A stretch of 46,892 nt of DNA from Streptococcus pseudopneumoniae ATCC BAA-960 = CCUG 49455 (GTDB lineage Bacteria; Bacillota; Bacilli; Lactobacillales; Streptococcaceae), in contig NZ_MWSM01000010.1 in NCBI RefSeq assembly GCF_002087075.1, forward strand, positions 1-46,892, written 5' to 3'. This document shows, piece after piece, positions 19,198 through 26,785 of this stretch; position 1 is the stretch's first letter; each line of letters begins with the position of its first letter. The translations under genes were made by a program, and so were the position numbers. The notes beneath the pieces are model-generated. The model worked only from the letters and a program-made list of their open reading frames with translations, was not told where the DNA came from and did no database searches.

Positions 19198-20099
19198 AGG
19201 ATGACTCCAATCAAGAGAGAATAGGCTAAAACGACCAGAGTCACAATCGTAATGAAGTGACTAATAAATCGTGCTTTCAAGTAATTTTTCATCATGAGAA
19301 TATTTTTGATATCCAGCATTGGGCCAATGACGAGAAAGGCCAGAACTGGAGCCAAACCGAAACTCGAGAGAAGAGAAGCACCTATAAAGGCATCCGCCTC
19401 ACTACAGAGCGAAAGAAGAAAGGATAAAATCATCAAGAGCAGGATGGCAAAAAGAGGGGTCGCACTGATAGAGGTCAGAATCCGAGTCGGAACGTAGACC
19501 TGTATTATAGAAGCAAAGAGGCAGCCAAATACCAAATAACGCCCCGTATCAAAAAATTCATCAATGGCCTGCACAAAGACTTGAAAAACTTTTTTTGCAG
19601 AACTCAAGTAAGAAAAATCATGCTCATGACAAGTCAGACGATTTTCTTTCTGAATCGGTTCTTGCCAGAAAAATCCTAGAAAAATTCCTAGTATTACAGC
19701 CACAAGAATGGAACCCAGAGCTCGTAATAGGGCGACATGGAAGGAGTTGCCAAAGGCAGAATAGGTCGCAAAAAGAACAATGGGATTGATAACAGGTGCT
19801 GTCACAAGAAAGGGAACGGCCGTGTAACTGGGAACCTTTTTTTCCAGAAAACGATTGATAATGGGGACGATTCCACATTCACAAGAAGGGAAAAGTATAC
19901 CAACGAAGGTGCCAAAAAAGATTCTCCCCCAACGATTTCGAGGGAGAAAATGATAAACCCTGTCAGGTGTGATATAGACCTCAATCAGCCCTGAGACAAT
20001 GCTTCCTATCAGAACGAAGGGAAGGGCTTCAATGATAATGGAGAGGAAAATGGCTCCAGTTTGAAGTACACTAGATGGGAGTTGTTGAAAAGCAGTCAT
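19194..20099 (-). CDS. Permease of the UPF0718 (DUF318) family, YcgR-like
   Basis: A 301-residue integral membrane protein with about eight helices in two halves. It carries the family signatures FPSCECGIVP in the first half and LCSEADAFIGA in the second, both with cysteines typical of this permease family. The two halves are joined by a hydrophilic loop near EPIQKENRLTCHEHD. The ATG follows directly on the TAG of a 43-residue gene (TAGATG) and its own stop overlaps the DUF1980 partner, so the three are translationally coupled. Function is inferred as transport of an unknown solute. Confidence 0.88.
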   Translation of the reverse strand: MTAFQQLPSSVLQTGAIFLSIIIEALPFVLIGSIVSGLIEVYITPDRVYHFLPRNRWGRIFFGTFVGILFPSCECGIVPIINRFLEKKVPSYTAVPFLVTAPVINPIVLFATYSAFGNSFHVALLRALGSILVAVILGIFLGFFWQEPIQKENRLTCHEHDFSYLSSAKKVFQVFVQAIDEFFDTGRYLVFGCLFASIIQVYVPTRILTSISATPLFAILLLMILSFLLSLCSEADAFIGASLLSSFGLAPVLAFLVIGPMLDIKNILMMKNYLKARFISHFITIVTLVVLAYSLLIGVIL

Positions 20100-20231
20100 C
20101 TAGTTTTTCTTTTCTGCTTTGGCTTTTTTCTCTTTGTCATCAGGGAAAGTGACTTGTTTCAAATCTGGGAGTTTAGCAAACTCTTCAAACATCTTGTCCA
20201 AGTCGTCTCGTTTTGTAAATTTTACAGCCAT
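20100..20231 (-). CDS. SPJ_0845-type small protein, 43 aa
   Basis: Encodes MAVKFTKRDDLDKMFEEFAK followed by LPDLKQVTFPDDKEKK and a lysine-rich tail. It is a charged, soluble peptide which I recognise as a conserved small streptococcal protein of unknown role. AGGT lies a few bases before the ATG, and its stop codon abuts the start codon of the permease gene. It was found only by reading the frame directly because it is short. Confidence 0.75.
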   Translation of the reverse strand: MAVKFTKRDDLDKMFEEFAKLPDLKQVTFPDDKEKKAKAEKKN

Positions 20232-20356
20232 AGGTGTACCTCGATTCTAAATTCTACCTCTATTATACTATTATTTTGAGGAAAAGGGAAAAGTTAAAAT
20301 TGAGTATCTAACGAATAATAGAGTTTGATATATCCTGATATACACTATGATTGTGA

Positions 20357-20362
20357 TATAAT
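20357..20362 (+). promoter_or_regulatory. Extended -10 before the PBECR-like pseudogene
   Basis: TGATATAAT with no good -35 at the usual distance; GGAGG follows at 20377-20381. Confidence 0.45.
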
Positions 20363-20393
20363 AGTTGTGGAATAACGGAGGAAATTATGGATC

Positions 20394-20797
20394 ATGAAAA
20401 AAATCGGTCAGATTACCGATGAAGTAAAAGAAATTTTTGATATTGTTCTTGAAGCGAGCGACATAAAGGTCAACAAAGACGGTTTGAGAAGTCATATGAT
20501 AAAAGGCCATCACAATGATGTGATTCATCATATTGAAGACCTGGAACTCATACTAAGGAACCCAGATTTCGTCGGCATCAATCCACGAGAGAAAGACGCC
20601 AGTTTTGAATATGTAAAAAGATTTGATAATAATGTTCTTGTTGCGATTAAGTTGCGATTAAGTTACATAAAAGTGGTGATTTCTTTTATGTTCCGACCAT
20701 GTATCGTTTACAAGATTACAAGTTACAAAGTCGTATTAAGTCTGGTAGATTGAGAAAACATAACATTAAATTGTCTGAAAATTTATTGACAGATTAG
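20394..20797 (+). pseudogene. PBECR3-like nuclease/toxin-domain protein, frameshifted
   Basis: The first 83 or so codons read as a small domain with LRSHMIKGHHND, LILRNPDFVGINPREKD and FEYVKRF. These match the pattern of PBECR3, a Barnase/EndoU/ColicinE5/RelE-like nuclease domain of phage polyvalent proteins. An exact 11-base tandem duplication (GTTGCGATTAA at 20640-20650 and 20651-20661) throws the frame. Dropping one copy restores KLHKSGDFFYVPTMYRL and a natural stop at 20795-20797. The broken frame runs on to 20753. GGAGG lies 12 bases before the ATG, longer than usual. The family call is from pattern memory. Confidence 0.6.
20640..20661 (+). repeat. 11-bp tandem duplication causing a frameshift
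   Basis: Two exact copies of GTTGCGATTAA side by side. Eleven is not a multiple of three. Loss of one copy by slippage would repair the gene. Confidence 0.9.
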
Positions 20798-20814
20798 AAA
20801 AAACATAGTATAAT
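20786..20814 (+). promoter_or_regulatory. efe operon promoter
   Basis: TTGACA, 17 bases, TATAAT: a consensus vegetative promoter. Its -35 box overlaps the last codons of the preceding pseudogene. A 6-bp palindrome, TTCAGG-TTT-CCTGAA, lies at 20830-20844 between the transcription start and the ribosome binding site, a candidate metalloregulator or RNA hairpin site. Confidence 0.8.
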
Positions 20815-20860
20815 GAAACGTAAGATGAATTCAGGTTTCCTGAACCGATAGGAGTATACA

Positions 20861-21733
20861 ATGAAAAAACTAGGTTTTGTCCTTTTATCTTCAGCCTTGC
20901 TATTGACAGCTTGTGCAGTCCGTTTTGAAAAATCAACCGAGACAACCGATTCGTCCAAGGTGACAGCCTTGTCTGAAGACAAGCAAAAAATGCTTGATAA
21001 GGCTACTGCTGACTATAAGACTTTTGTGCAAGACCAAATCGATAAACTGTTGACAGATACAGAAGGCTTTGTCAAACTGTTGAAAGAAGGTAAGTTAGAA
21101 GAAGCTAAGAAGGTCTATCCACTGATTCGTATGTCTTATGAGCGTTCAGAACCGATTGCCGAGAGTTTTGGTGAGTCAGATGTCAAGATTGACTTCCGTT
21201 TGGCAGACTACATGGACGAAAACAAGACAGAAGAGGGATGGTCAGGTTTCCACCGTATTGAGCGTATCCTTTGGGAAGACAATACAACTAAAGGAACTGA
21301 AAGCTATGGTGATCAGTTGGTCAATGATATCAAGGAATTGAAAGCCAAGATTGCAACTGTTGATGTGGACTACAAGGTTATGCTGACTGGGGCAGTCGAC
21401 TTGCTTAACGAAGTTGCAACAAGTAAGATTACAGGGGAAGAGGAAATTTATTCTCATACAGACTTGTATGACTTCCGTGCCAATATCGAGGGAGCTGAGA
21501 AGATTTTCCAACTCTTTAAACCTTTGCTTGAAAAATCAGACGCTAACCTAGTTAAAGAATTGGAAGCGGACTTCAAGTCTGTCAATGATTTGTTGGACAA
21601 ACACATGACCGACAAGGAACACTACAAGCTCTATACAGATTTGACAACAGAAGATACCAAAGAATTGTCAGAAGCTGTGACAAAACTTGGTGAGCCTCTA
21701 TCACAAATGGGTAAATTTCTTAGTGGAGAATAA
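20861..21733 (+). CDS. efeO: EfeM/EfeO-type iron-binding lipoprotein
   Basis: A 290-residue lipoprotein with lipobox LLTAC (Cys18). The mature part is the EfeO/imelysin (M75-like) helical domain, with the metal-associated HxxE motif in GFHRIERILWED (His131, Glu134). It lacks the N-terminal cupredoxin domain, so it is the short EfeM type. It is expected to sit on the outer face of the membrane and deliver iron to the EfeU permease. AGGAG precedes the ATG, and efeB starts 5 bases after its stop. It is the first gene of a five-gene operon. Confidence 0.93.
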   Translation: MKKLGFVLLSSALLLTACAVRFEKSTETTDSSKVTALSEDKQKMLDKATADYKTFVQDQIDKLLTDTEGFVKLLKEGKLEEAKKVYPLIRMSYERSEPIAESFGESDVKIDFRLADYMDENKTEEGWSGFHRIERILWEDNTTKGTESYGDQLVNDIKELKAKIATVDVDYKVMLTGAVDLLNEVATSKITGEEEIYSHTDLYDFRANIEGAEKIFQLFKPLLEKSDANLVKELEADFKSVNDLLDKHMTDKEHYKLYTDLTTEDTKELSEAVTKLGEPLSQMGKFLSGE

Positions 21734-21738
21734 GAGTC

Positions 21739-22953
21739 ATGACTGAAAAAGACGAAAAGTTTTTTGAGAAGAAAATGGACCGTCGAGAATTTCTAAAAAA
21801 AGCAGGGATTGGAGGGGCTGGTTTAGCGCTAGGACTCTCTGGTGCTTCTGCTTTTTTCGCACCTAAGCTAGGAAGTCAGGAAAAAATCTCGTACGGAAAT
21901 GAAAAAATTGCTTTTTATGGCAAGCATCAAGCTGGGATTAGTACGCCCATGCAAAAGAATATCTATTTTGTTGTCTTGGACCTGCATACGACGGATAGAG
22001 ATAAGATTATCCAGCTATTCAAGGATTGGACGGATTATAGTGCCAAGTTGGTTGAGGGGGAATTGGTCAAAAAAGATGGCCAGAATGCTCTCTTGCCTCC
22101 GAGTGATACTGGTGAGACAGTCGGGCTCAACCCTCATCGTTTGACGCTGACTTTTGGTGTGTCTGCGAGTTTCTTGAAAAAGATGAACTTGGAAAACAAG
22201 CGTCCTCAAGTTTTCAGGGATTTACCGCCTTTTCCTAAAGAGCAATTGCGTGAAAAATATACTGGTGGAGATATTGTCATCCAGGCCTGTGCAGATGATG
22301 AGCAGGTTGCCTTTCACGCTATTCGCAATCTCATCCGTAAGGGGAGAAATGCCGTGACCCTTCGTTGGAGTCAGTCTGGTTTTGCAGCTATCGGGGATCG
22401 AATGGAGACTCCGCGTAACCTCTTTGGTTTTAAAGATGGAACAGCAAATCCAACCAAGGAGCAAGACTTTGACCGCGTTATCTGGGCTGATAGTAAGGAT
22501 TGGATGGAAAATGGTTCATATATGGCAGTTCGTCGGATTCAGATGTTTTTAGAGACTTGGGATCGCACTAGTCTTGAAGAACAAGAAAATACTTTTGGTC
22601 GTTACAAGGAAAGTGGTGCTCCCTTTGGTAAGAAGAATGAGTTTGATGAAGTGGATTTGAGTCTCTTACCTGATGATTCGCATGTTCGTTTAGCTAAGGA
22701 AGTAGACAAGCCCCTTTTGCGACGTTCTTATTCTTACTCTGATGGAATTGATGAAAAAACTGGCCAGTTTGATACAGGATTGCTTTTCATTTCTTTCCAG
22801 AAGGATCCTGATAACTTTGTCAAGGTTCAAACCAATCTAGGTGCTACTGATAAGATGAATGAATATATCACTCACATCGGTAGTGGACTCTTTGCTTGCT
22901 TTGGTGGTGTGGAGAAAGGAGGCTACATTGGTCAGAAATTATTGGAAGGCTAG
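21739..22953 (+). CDS. efeB: EfeB, Tat-exported heme peroxidase (DyP type)
   Basis: A 404-residue DyP-type peroxidase/deferrochelatase. The N-terminus has a twin-arginine signal, MDRREFLKKAG (Arg15-Arg16), then a Gly/Ala-rich hydrophobic stretch ending SASAFF. The DyP signature GFKDGTANP lies near residue 230, and the heme-binding region DSHVRLAKEV...LRRSYSYSDG follows. Such enzymes use heme outside the cytoplasm and in some species free iron from it. Folding with cofactor before export explains why tatC and tatA are in the same operon. The 3' end overlaps efeU by 26 bases. Confidence 0.95.
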   Translation: MTEKDEKFFEKKMDRREFLKKAGIGGAGLALGLSGASAFFAPKLGSQEKISYGNEKIAFYGKHQAGISTPMQKNIYFVVLDLHTTDRDKIIQLFKDWTDYSAKLVEGELVKKDGQNALLPPSDTGETVGLNPHRLTLTFGVSASFLKKMNLENKRPQVFRDLPPFPKEQLREKYTGGDIVIQACADDEQVAFHAIRNLIRKGRNAVTLRWSQSGFAAIGDRMETPRNLFGFKDGTANPTKEQDFDRVIWADSKDWMENGSYMAVRRIQMFLETWDRTSLEEQENTFGRYKESGAPFGKKNEFDEVDLSLLPDDSHVRLAKEVDKPLLRRSYSYSDGIDEKTGQFDTGLLFISFQKDPDNFVKVQTNLGATDKMNEYITHIGSGLFACFGGVEKGGYIGQKLLEG

Positions 22954-24616
22954 AAGCTGGTTACTAGTTTTAGCTTTGTCATTTTTAATTCTTTCCCCAG
23001 TAGGTGCCCAAGAAAGCTTGAGTTCTTACTTTGTGAAAATCACAGATGCTTCTAAAGCAGTGAAAAATGGGAATCAGTCTGAGGCCCAGAAACTTGTTCA
23101 AGAGATGGCATCAGACTTTGAAAGAGTAGAAGATAGCAATTCTGAGGCTGGTAAAGTCGTTAAGGAAAAGTTAGCTCAGTCAGGCGAGATTACTGAAGAC
23201 AAACTCACCGAAATTTCTGCAGCCCTATTAGCCTTTGAAAAAGAACAAAATCCTGTTGACCTAGATGCGGAAAAAGAAAAATTGGTAAACCGTCTAAGTC
23301 CTTGTTTTGAAGCCTTAGAGCAGGCCATTGCCTCCAAAGATTTGGAAAAGGTACGAGAAGCTTTTAAGAAAATGAATTCCACTTGGACTATCAATGAAAG
23401 TGTGGTTCGTGACAATAGTACGGCCCATTATGGACGTGTTGAAACAGCTATTTCTTTCTTGCGTAGTAGTATGGAAACCGAGCCTACGGATTTTAACTCC
23501 ATCCAGACTTCCTTTGAGGACTTAAAAAAGGCTATCGATGATTTTGCAAGCGGAAAAGAAGTCGCAGAAGCATCTTCTGATTTAAGTCTCAAAGATGGTA
23601 TTGCTCTTTTGAAGAAAGCTTTGGAACAATTCCAAGCTGGTGACCAAGCATCAGGAGCAGCTAGCATGAAGGAATTCATCACTATCTGGCCAACGATTGA
23701 GGGTTCTGTTAGCACGACCAATCCTTCCCTCTATACACGAGTGGAAAGTGAAAGCCCTGTGATTATGGTCAAGGGAGGTGAGAAGGAATACCAAGAAAAA
23801 TTAGAAAAACTGATTGCAGATTTATCACAAATTGATACTAGCGCACGTTACAATGCCTTTGATGCTATGCTGATTCTTCTAAGAGAAGGAGTAGAGGCCC
23901 TCTTAATCGTCATGGCCTTGGTGACGACCTTGAAAGCAGCCAAGATGCGAAAAGGGCTCAAGTGGGTTTATGGTGGTGCTATCACTGGAATCATGGCCAG
24001 TCTCCTTATTGCCTTCATCCTGCAAATTTCCTTTCCAGTAGTAACATCAGGCTCCAATCGTGAAATCATCGAAGGAGCAGTGGGGATTTTTGCGGTAGCT
24101 ATGATGATTTTGATTGGAATCTGGCTCCACAGCAAATCCTCGGTCAAAAAATGGAATACCTTTATGGAGTCACAAATGGAAACAGTGACCAAAACAGGCT
24201 CCTTTATTTCCATGTTTGCCCTCAGTTTTCTAGCTGTTTTCCGTGAGGGAGCAGAAACCATTCTCTTTTATGTTGGGATTTTACCAAGAATTTCCAGTTT
24301 TGAATTTGTCTTGGGAATTTCACTTGCCTTGCTGGTTCTGGTAATTATTGCCCTTGTGATGAACAAGGCCAGTCAATTCTTCCTGCCACATAAGGTCTTC
24401 TTTATCCTGACTTGGATGATTTATGCCCTAGCCTTCAAGATGCTGGGGGTTAGTATCCATGCTCTTCAGTTGACCAATATGGCACCAAATCACTTAGTGA
24501 CAGGCTTTCCAACGATCGACTTGCTTGGAATTTATCCAAGTTGGGAAGGCTTGGTTAGCCAGCTAGTCTTTGTTATTATTGTCTTGATTGTCACTTTTAG
24601 ACAGGGTGAAAAATAA
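22928..24616 (+). CDS. efeU: FTR1-family iron permease EfeU
   Basis: A 563-residue protein with a cleavable signal (SWLLVLALSFLILSPVGAQ), an extracellular helical domain of about 270 residues, and an FTR1 permease with two REGxE iron-binding motifs, REGVE at 319-323 and REGAE at 439-443. I chose the TTG at 22928: AAAGGAGG lies 5 bases before it and the signal peptide follows at once. The longer frame from 22859 would add residues encoded inside efeB without a ribosome binding site. The N-terminal domain resembles those fused to FTR1 in Gram-positives. It imports iron delivered by EfeO/EfeB. Confidence 0.93.
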   Translation: MVRNYWKARSWLLVLALSFLILSPVGAQESLSSYFVKITDASKAVKNGNQSEAQKLVQEMASDFERVEDSNSEAGKVVKEKLAQSGEITEDKLTEISAALLAFEKEQNPVDLDAEKEKLVNRLSPCFEALEQAIASKDLEKVREAFKKMNSTWTINESVVRDNSTAHYGRVETAISFLRSSMETEPTDFNSIQTSFEDLKKAIDDFASGKEVAEASSDLSLKDGIALLKKALEQFQAGDQASGAASMKEFITIWPTIEGSVSTTNPSLYTRVESESPVIMVKGGEKEYQEKLEKLIADLSQIDTSARYNAFDAMLILLREGVEALLIVMALVTTLKAAKMRKGLKWVYGGAITGIMASLLIAFILQISFPVVTSGSNREIIEGAVGIFAVAMMILIGIWLHSKSSVKKWNTFMESQMETVTKTGSFISMFALSFLAVFREGAETILFYVGILPRISSFEFVLGISLALLVLVIIALVMNKASQFFLPHKVFFILTWMIYALAFKMLGVSIHALQLTNMAPNHLVTGFPTIDLLGIYPSWEGLVSQLVFVIIVLIVTFRQGEK

Positions 24617-25348
24617 ATGGATAGAAAAGAATTGACAATCGTTGAACATCTGGTAGAATTTAGAAAGAGACTATTGGCAGTAGTCATTTGTTTCTTTTTG
24701 GTATTCTCTGCTTCTCTGCTGTTTGCAGACCAGATTTACCAGTATGTGACCCAATCTTTTCAGCAAAAGTTGATTGTTTTAGGGCCTAATGATATTTTAT
24801 GGATTTACATACGTTTGGCTAGTCTGATGGCCTTTACTATCACCTTGCCTTACACGGTGTATCATATTTGGTCTTTCATTAAACCCGGTTTAAAGAAGGA
24901 AGAAGCTAGAGCTGTCTTTGCCTATATTCCAGCTAGTTTCCTTTGTTTTCTAGTTGGACTGGCTTTTGGTTTTTACTTTGTAACACCGGCCTTACTTCAG
25001 GTTTTATTAGGGTTGGGAGAAGGTCTATTTGAAACGCAGTTAACCGCCCAAAATTATCTGTCTTTTGTTTTTCAAACGACCTTGCCTTTGGCTCTGATTT
25101 TTGAATTGCCAGTTATCATTGCCTTTTTGACGTCGATTGGACTCATTGGACCAGAATTATTGACTGCTTATCGCCGATATGCCTATTTTATCTTATTGGT
25201 ACTCGCAGTCATCTTAACACCAGCTGACTTTGTCAGCGATTTGGCAATGACTGCCCCCTTGATATTACTCTATGAATTAAGTATTGCTATTAGCAAACAC
25301 ATTATGAAACGCAAGCAGAAAGGAGAGAGGAATGGGAATCTTACGTGA
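24617..25348 (+). CDS. tatC: Sec-independent translocase subunit TatC
   Basis: A 243-residue TatC with six transmembrane helices, the N-terminal IVEHLVEFRKRLL motif that reads twin-arginine signals, and IWSFIKPGLKKEEAR after helix two. The ATG follows the efeU stop directly (TAAATG). The only obvious Tat substrate nearby is EfeB, so this is likely a dedicated exporter. Its 3' end overlaps tatA by 17 bases. Confidence 0.96.
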   Translation: MDRKELTIVEHLVEFRKRLLAVVICFFLVFSASLLFADQIYQYVTQSFQQKLIVLGPNDILWIYIRLASLMAFTITLPYTVYHIWSFIKPGLKKEEARAVFAYIPASFLCFLVGLAFGFYFVTPALLQVLLGLGEGLFETQLTAQNYLSFVFQTTLPLALIFELPVIIAFLTSIGLIGPELLTAYRRYAYFILLVLAVILTPADFVSDLAMTAPLILLYELSIAISKHIMKRKQKGERNGNLT

Positions 25349-25502
25349 TATTGGAGCACCAGGATTGATTATCATCGTTTTAGGAGCTCTCTTGATATTT
25401 GGACCAAAACGATTGCCTGAACTAGGCGAGTCAATCGGTAAAATGCTATCTGAATTTAAAAAAGCAGTTAAAGGAGCTGAAAATCAAGATAAGGAAGACT
25501 AA
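25332..25502 (+). CDS. tatA: Tat translocase pore subunit TatA
   Basis: A 56-residue TatA/E family protein. A short N-terminal segment leads into one membrane helix (LIIIVLGALLIFGPKRLPEL), and FGPKRLPELG is the family hinge. An amphipathic helix and acidic tail follow. GGAGAGAGG precedes the ATG, inside the end of tatC. There is no separate TatB, as in most Gram-positive minimal TatAC systems. A terminator follows 14 bases after the stop. Confidence 0.95.
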   Translation: MGILRDIGAPGLIIIVLGALLIFGPKRLPELGESIGKMLSEFKKAVKGAENQDKED

Positions 25503-25516
25503 ACCTTGTCTAATAA

Positions 25517-25572
25517 AAAACTTTGTACTCTGGAAGCCATCGCGTGGCTAGCTAGAGTGCAAAGTTTTTTTA
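25517..25572. terminator. Terminator between tatA and relE (repeat copy 1)
   Basis: Arms AAAACTTTGTACTCT and AGAGTGCAAAGTTTT with A- and T-runs outside, so it works both ways. A near-identical terminator lies at 26334-26378. Confidence 0.85.
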
Positions 25573-25636
25573 TTTTTTAGTTAAAATGAAGACTGTGTTC
25601 CTTATAAGTACAAGGTTATTAAGAGAGTGGTGGACA

Positions 25637-25996
25637 TTAAAATGATGATTTTGAGTTTTTGTTATTTTTGCTTTGGAGCAAGGTAACATAGTCACTTTTG
25701 GTGTGAAATAAGTGGGAAAGAAAAACAGTTCTTTGAGTCTGGTCGATAAAGTAAAGCAAGATATACTGACCGATAATTTTTCCTCGCGTAGGGTACTTAC
25801 TGTTGATTTTTAGTCCGATTTTTTCATCTGCATCAAAGCCAGCTTCAGGAAAAGTTTCTAAACTTTTTAAGCCGTCTAAAATTCTGGCTACAGTATTCTT
25901 AGCAGACTGAGGTGATAAAAGAACAGTAGTAATGTAGTCATGGATACTGTCAATTGCTTGACTCACTTCGGTAGATAGAATCACTTTATAAGTCAT
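25637..25996 (-). CDS. RelE/ParE family toxin
   Basis: A 119-residue type II toxin. It begins MTYKVILSTEVSQAIDSIHDYI, has the central LDGLKSLETFPEAGFD, and in the C-terminal half RGKIIGQYILLYFID...VFLSHLFHTKSDY, the RelE/ParE fold pattern. RelE toxins cleave mRNA in the ribosome, whereas ParE toxins act on gyrase; I cannot separate these here. It overlaps the antitoxin gene by 11 bases. The last 15 residues are Asn/Lys/Ser-rich and may be an extension. Confidence 0.88.
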   Translation of the reverse strand: MTYKVILSTEVSQAIDSIHDYITTVLLSPQSAKNTVARILDGLKSLETFPEAGFDADEKIGLKINSKYPTRGKIIGQYILLYFIDQTQRTVFLSHLFHTKSDYVTLLQSKNNKNSKSSF

Positions 25997-26270
25997 ATCG
26001 TAGCCTCATATCATCTAGGGAAGTTCCTTGTCCGGATTCGTATTCTCTTAAGGAGCGTTCAGATTGGGCTTGTAGTTCCTGAATCAATCGCTCACGATGT
26101 ATATCTTCTGCAGTTTTTATTGGCAAATCCTGTTCGAGTACAATCTGCTCGATAAAAAGACTAATAGCATCCGTCATAGTCATTCCTTTTTCCTTGATGA
26201 TAGCTCTAGCTTGTTCCATTGATGACTCATTGATTTTAAAATTGTATTGCTTAGTAAGTGATGTCGTCAT
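25986..26270 (-). CDS. RelB/DinJ-family antitoxin
   Basis: A 94-residue antitoxin with an N-terminal ribbon-helix-helix DNA-binding region (TTSLTKQYNFKINESSMEQARAI, shown here in part as YNFKINESSMEQARAI) and MTMTDAISLFIEQIV, followed by a charged toxin-binding tail. I took the ATG at 26270, which has GGAGA upstream; a longer frame to 26330 lacks a ribosome binding site. Overlapping AT-rich repeats at 26290-26310 (TATATATAGCTAGTATATAT) look like the promoter/operator. It neutralises the adjacent RelE/ParE toxin and represses the pair. Confidence 0.87.
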   Translation of the reverse strand: MTTSLTKQYNFKINESSMEQARAIIKEKGMTMTDAISLFIEQIVLEQDLPIKTAEDIHRERLIQELQAQSERSLREYESGQGTSLDDMRLRYDL

Positions 26271-26333
26271 GGTATATCTCCAATCTATGCTATATATAGC
26301 TAGTATATATCTTTTATATTTTTTAGGCAAGAG

Positions 26334-26378
26334 AAAACTTTGTACTCTAGAAACTATCGAGAGTGTAAAGTTTTTTTA
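26334..26378. terminator. Terminator between relB and rpmE2 (repeat copy 2)
   Basis: Arms AAAACTTTGTACTCT and AGAGTGTAAAGTTTT, almost the same as copy 1 at 25517-25572 with a shorter loop. It is the natural terminator of the minus-strand rpmE2 gene. Confidence 0.85.
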
Positions 26379-26447
26379 GTTTGGAACATGAAAACAGCAG
26401 TTGATTTCAAGAAACAAAAAAGAACAGCCGAAGCTGTCTTTTTCTCA

Positions 26448-26690
26448 TTATTTGAGACCGTATTTTTTGTTGAAACGATCCACGCGTCCATCTGCTTGAG
26501 TGAACTTTTGACGTCCAGTGTAGAATGGGTGTGAGTCTGATGAAATTTCCACACGGATCAATGGGTAAGTTTCGCCTTCGAACTCAACTGTTTCGTTAGA
26601 GCGTTTTGTTGAACCGCTAAGGAATTGGTAACCAGTAGTTGTGTCCATGAAGACAACTGGGCGATATTCTGGATGGATATCTTTTTTCAT
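26448..26690 (-). CDS. rpmE2: 50S ribosomal protein L31 type B
   Basis: An 80-residue L31 of the long, zinc-free type: it has no CxxC pairs and reads [20 protein letters not shown], with [18 protein letters not shown]. The ATG at 26690 has AGGAAA upstream; the longer frame to 26732 is not needed. Type B L31 often serves when zinc is short, but here it may be the only L31. pde2 lies upstream on the same strand. Confidence 0.95.
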
Positions 26691-26785
26691 TTTGCAATAT
26701 TTCCTTTCTGCCATGGTCTCTTTGCGAGCCATAGATTGTTACTATACTAGTCTATCAGATTCTGAAAAGTTTGGCAAGTATTTTA

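Noticed and set aside
22859..22927. Longer N-terminus of efeU starting at the ATG 22859
   Set aside because: It lies inside efeB, has no ribosome binding site, and would bury the signal peptide that begins after the TTG at 22928.
24617..25502. A separate tatB gene
   Set aside because: Only one TatA/E-type gene is present; Gram-positive Tat systems usually work with TatA and TatC alone.
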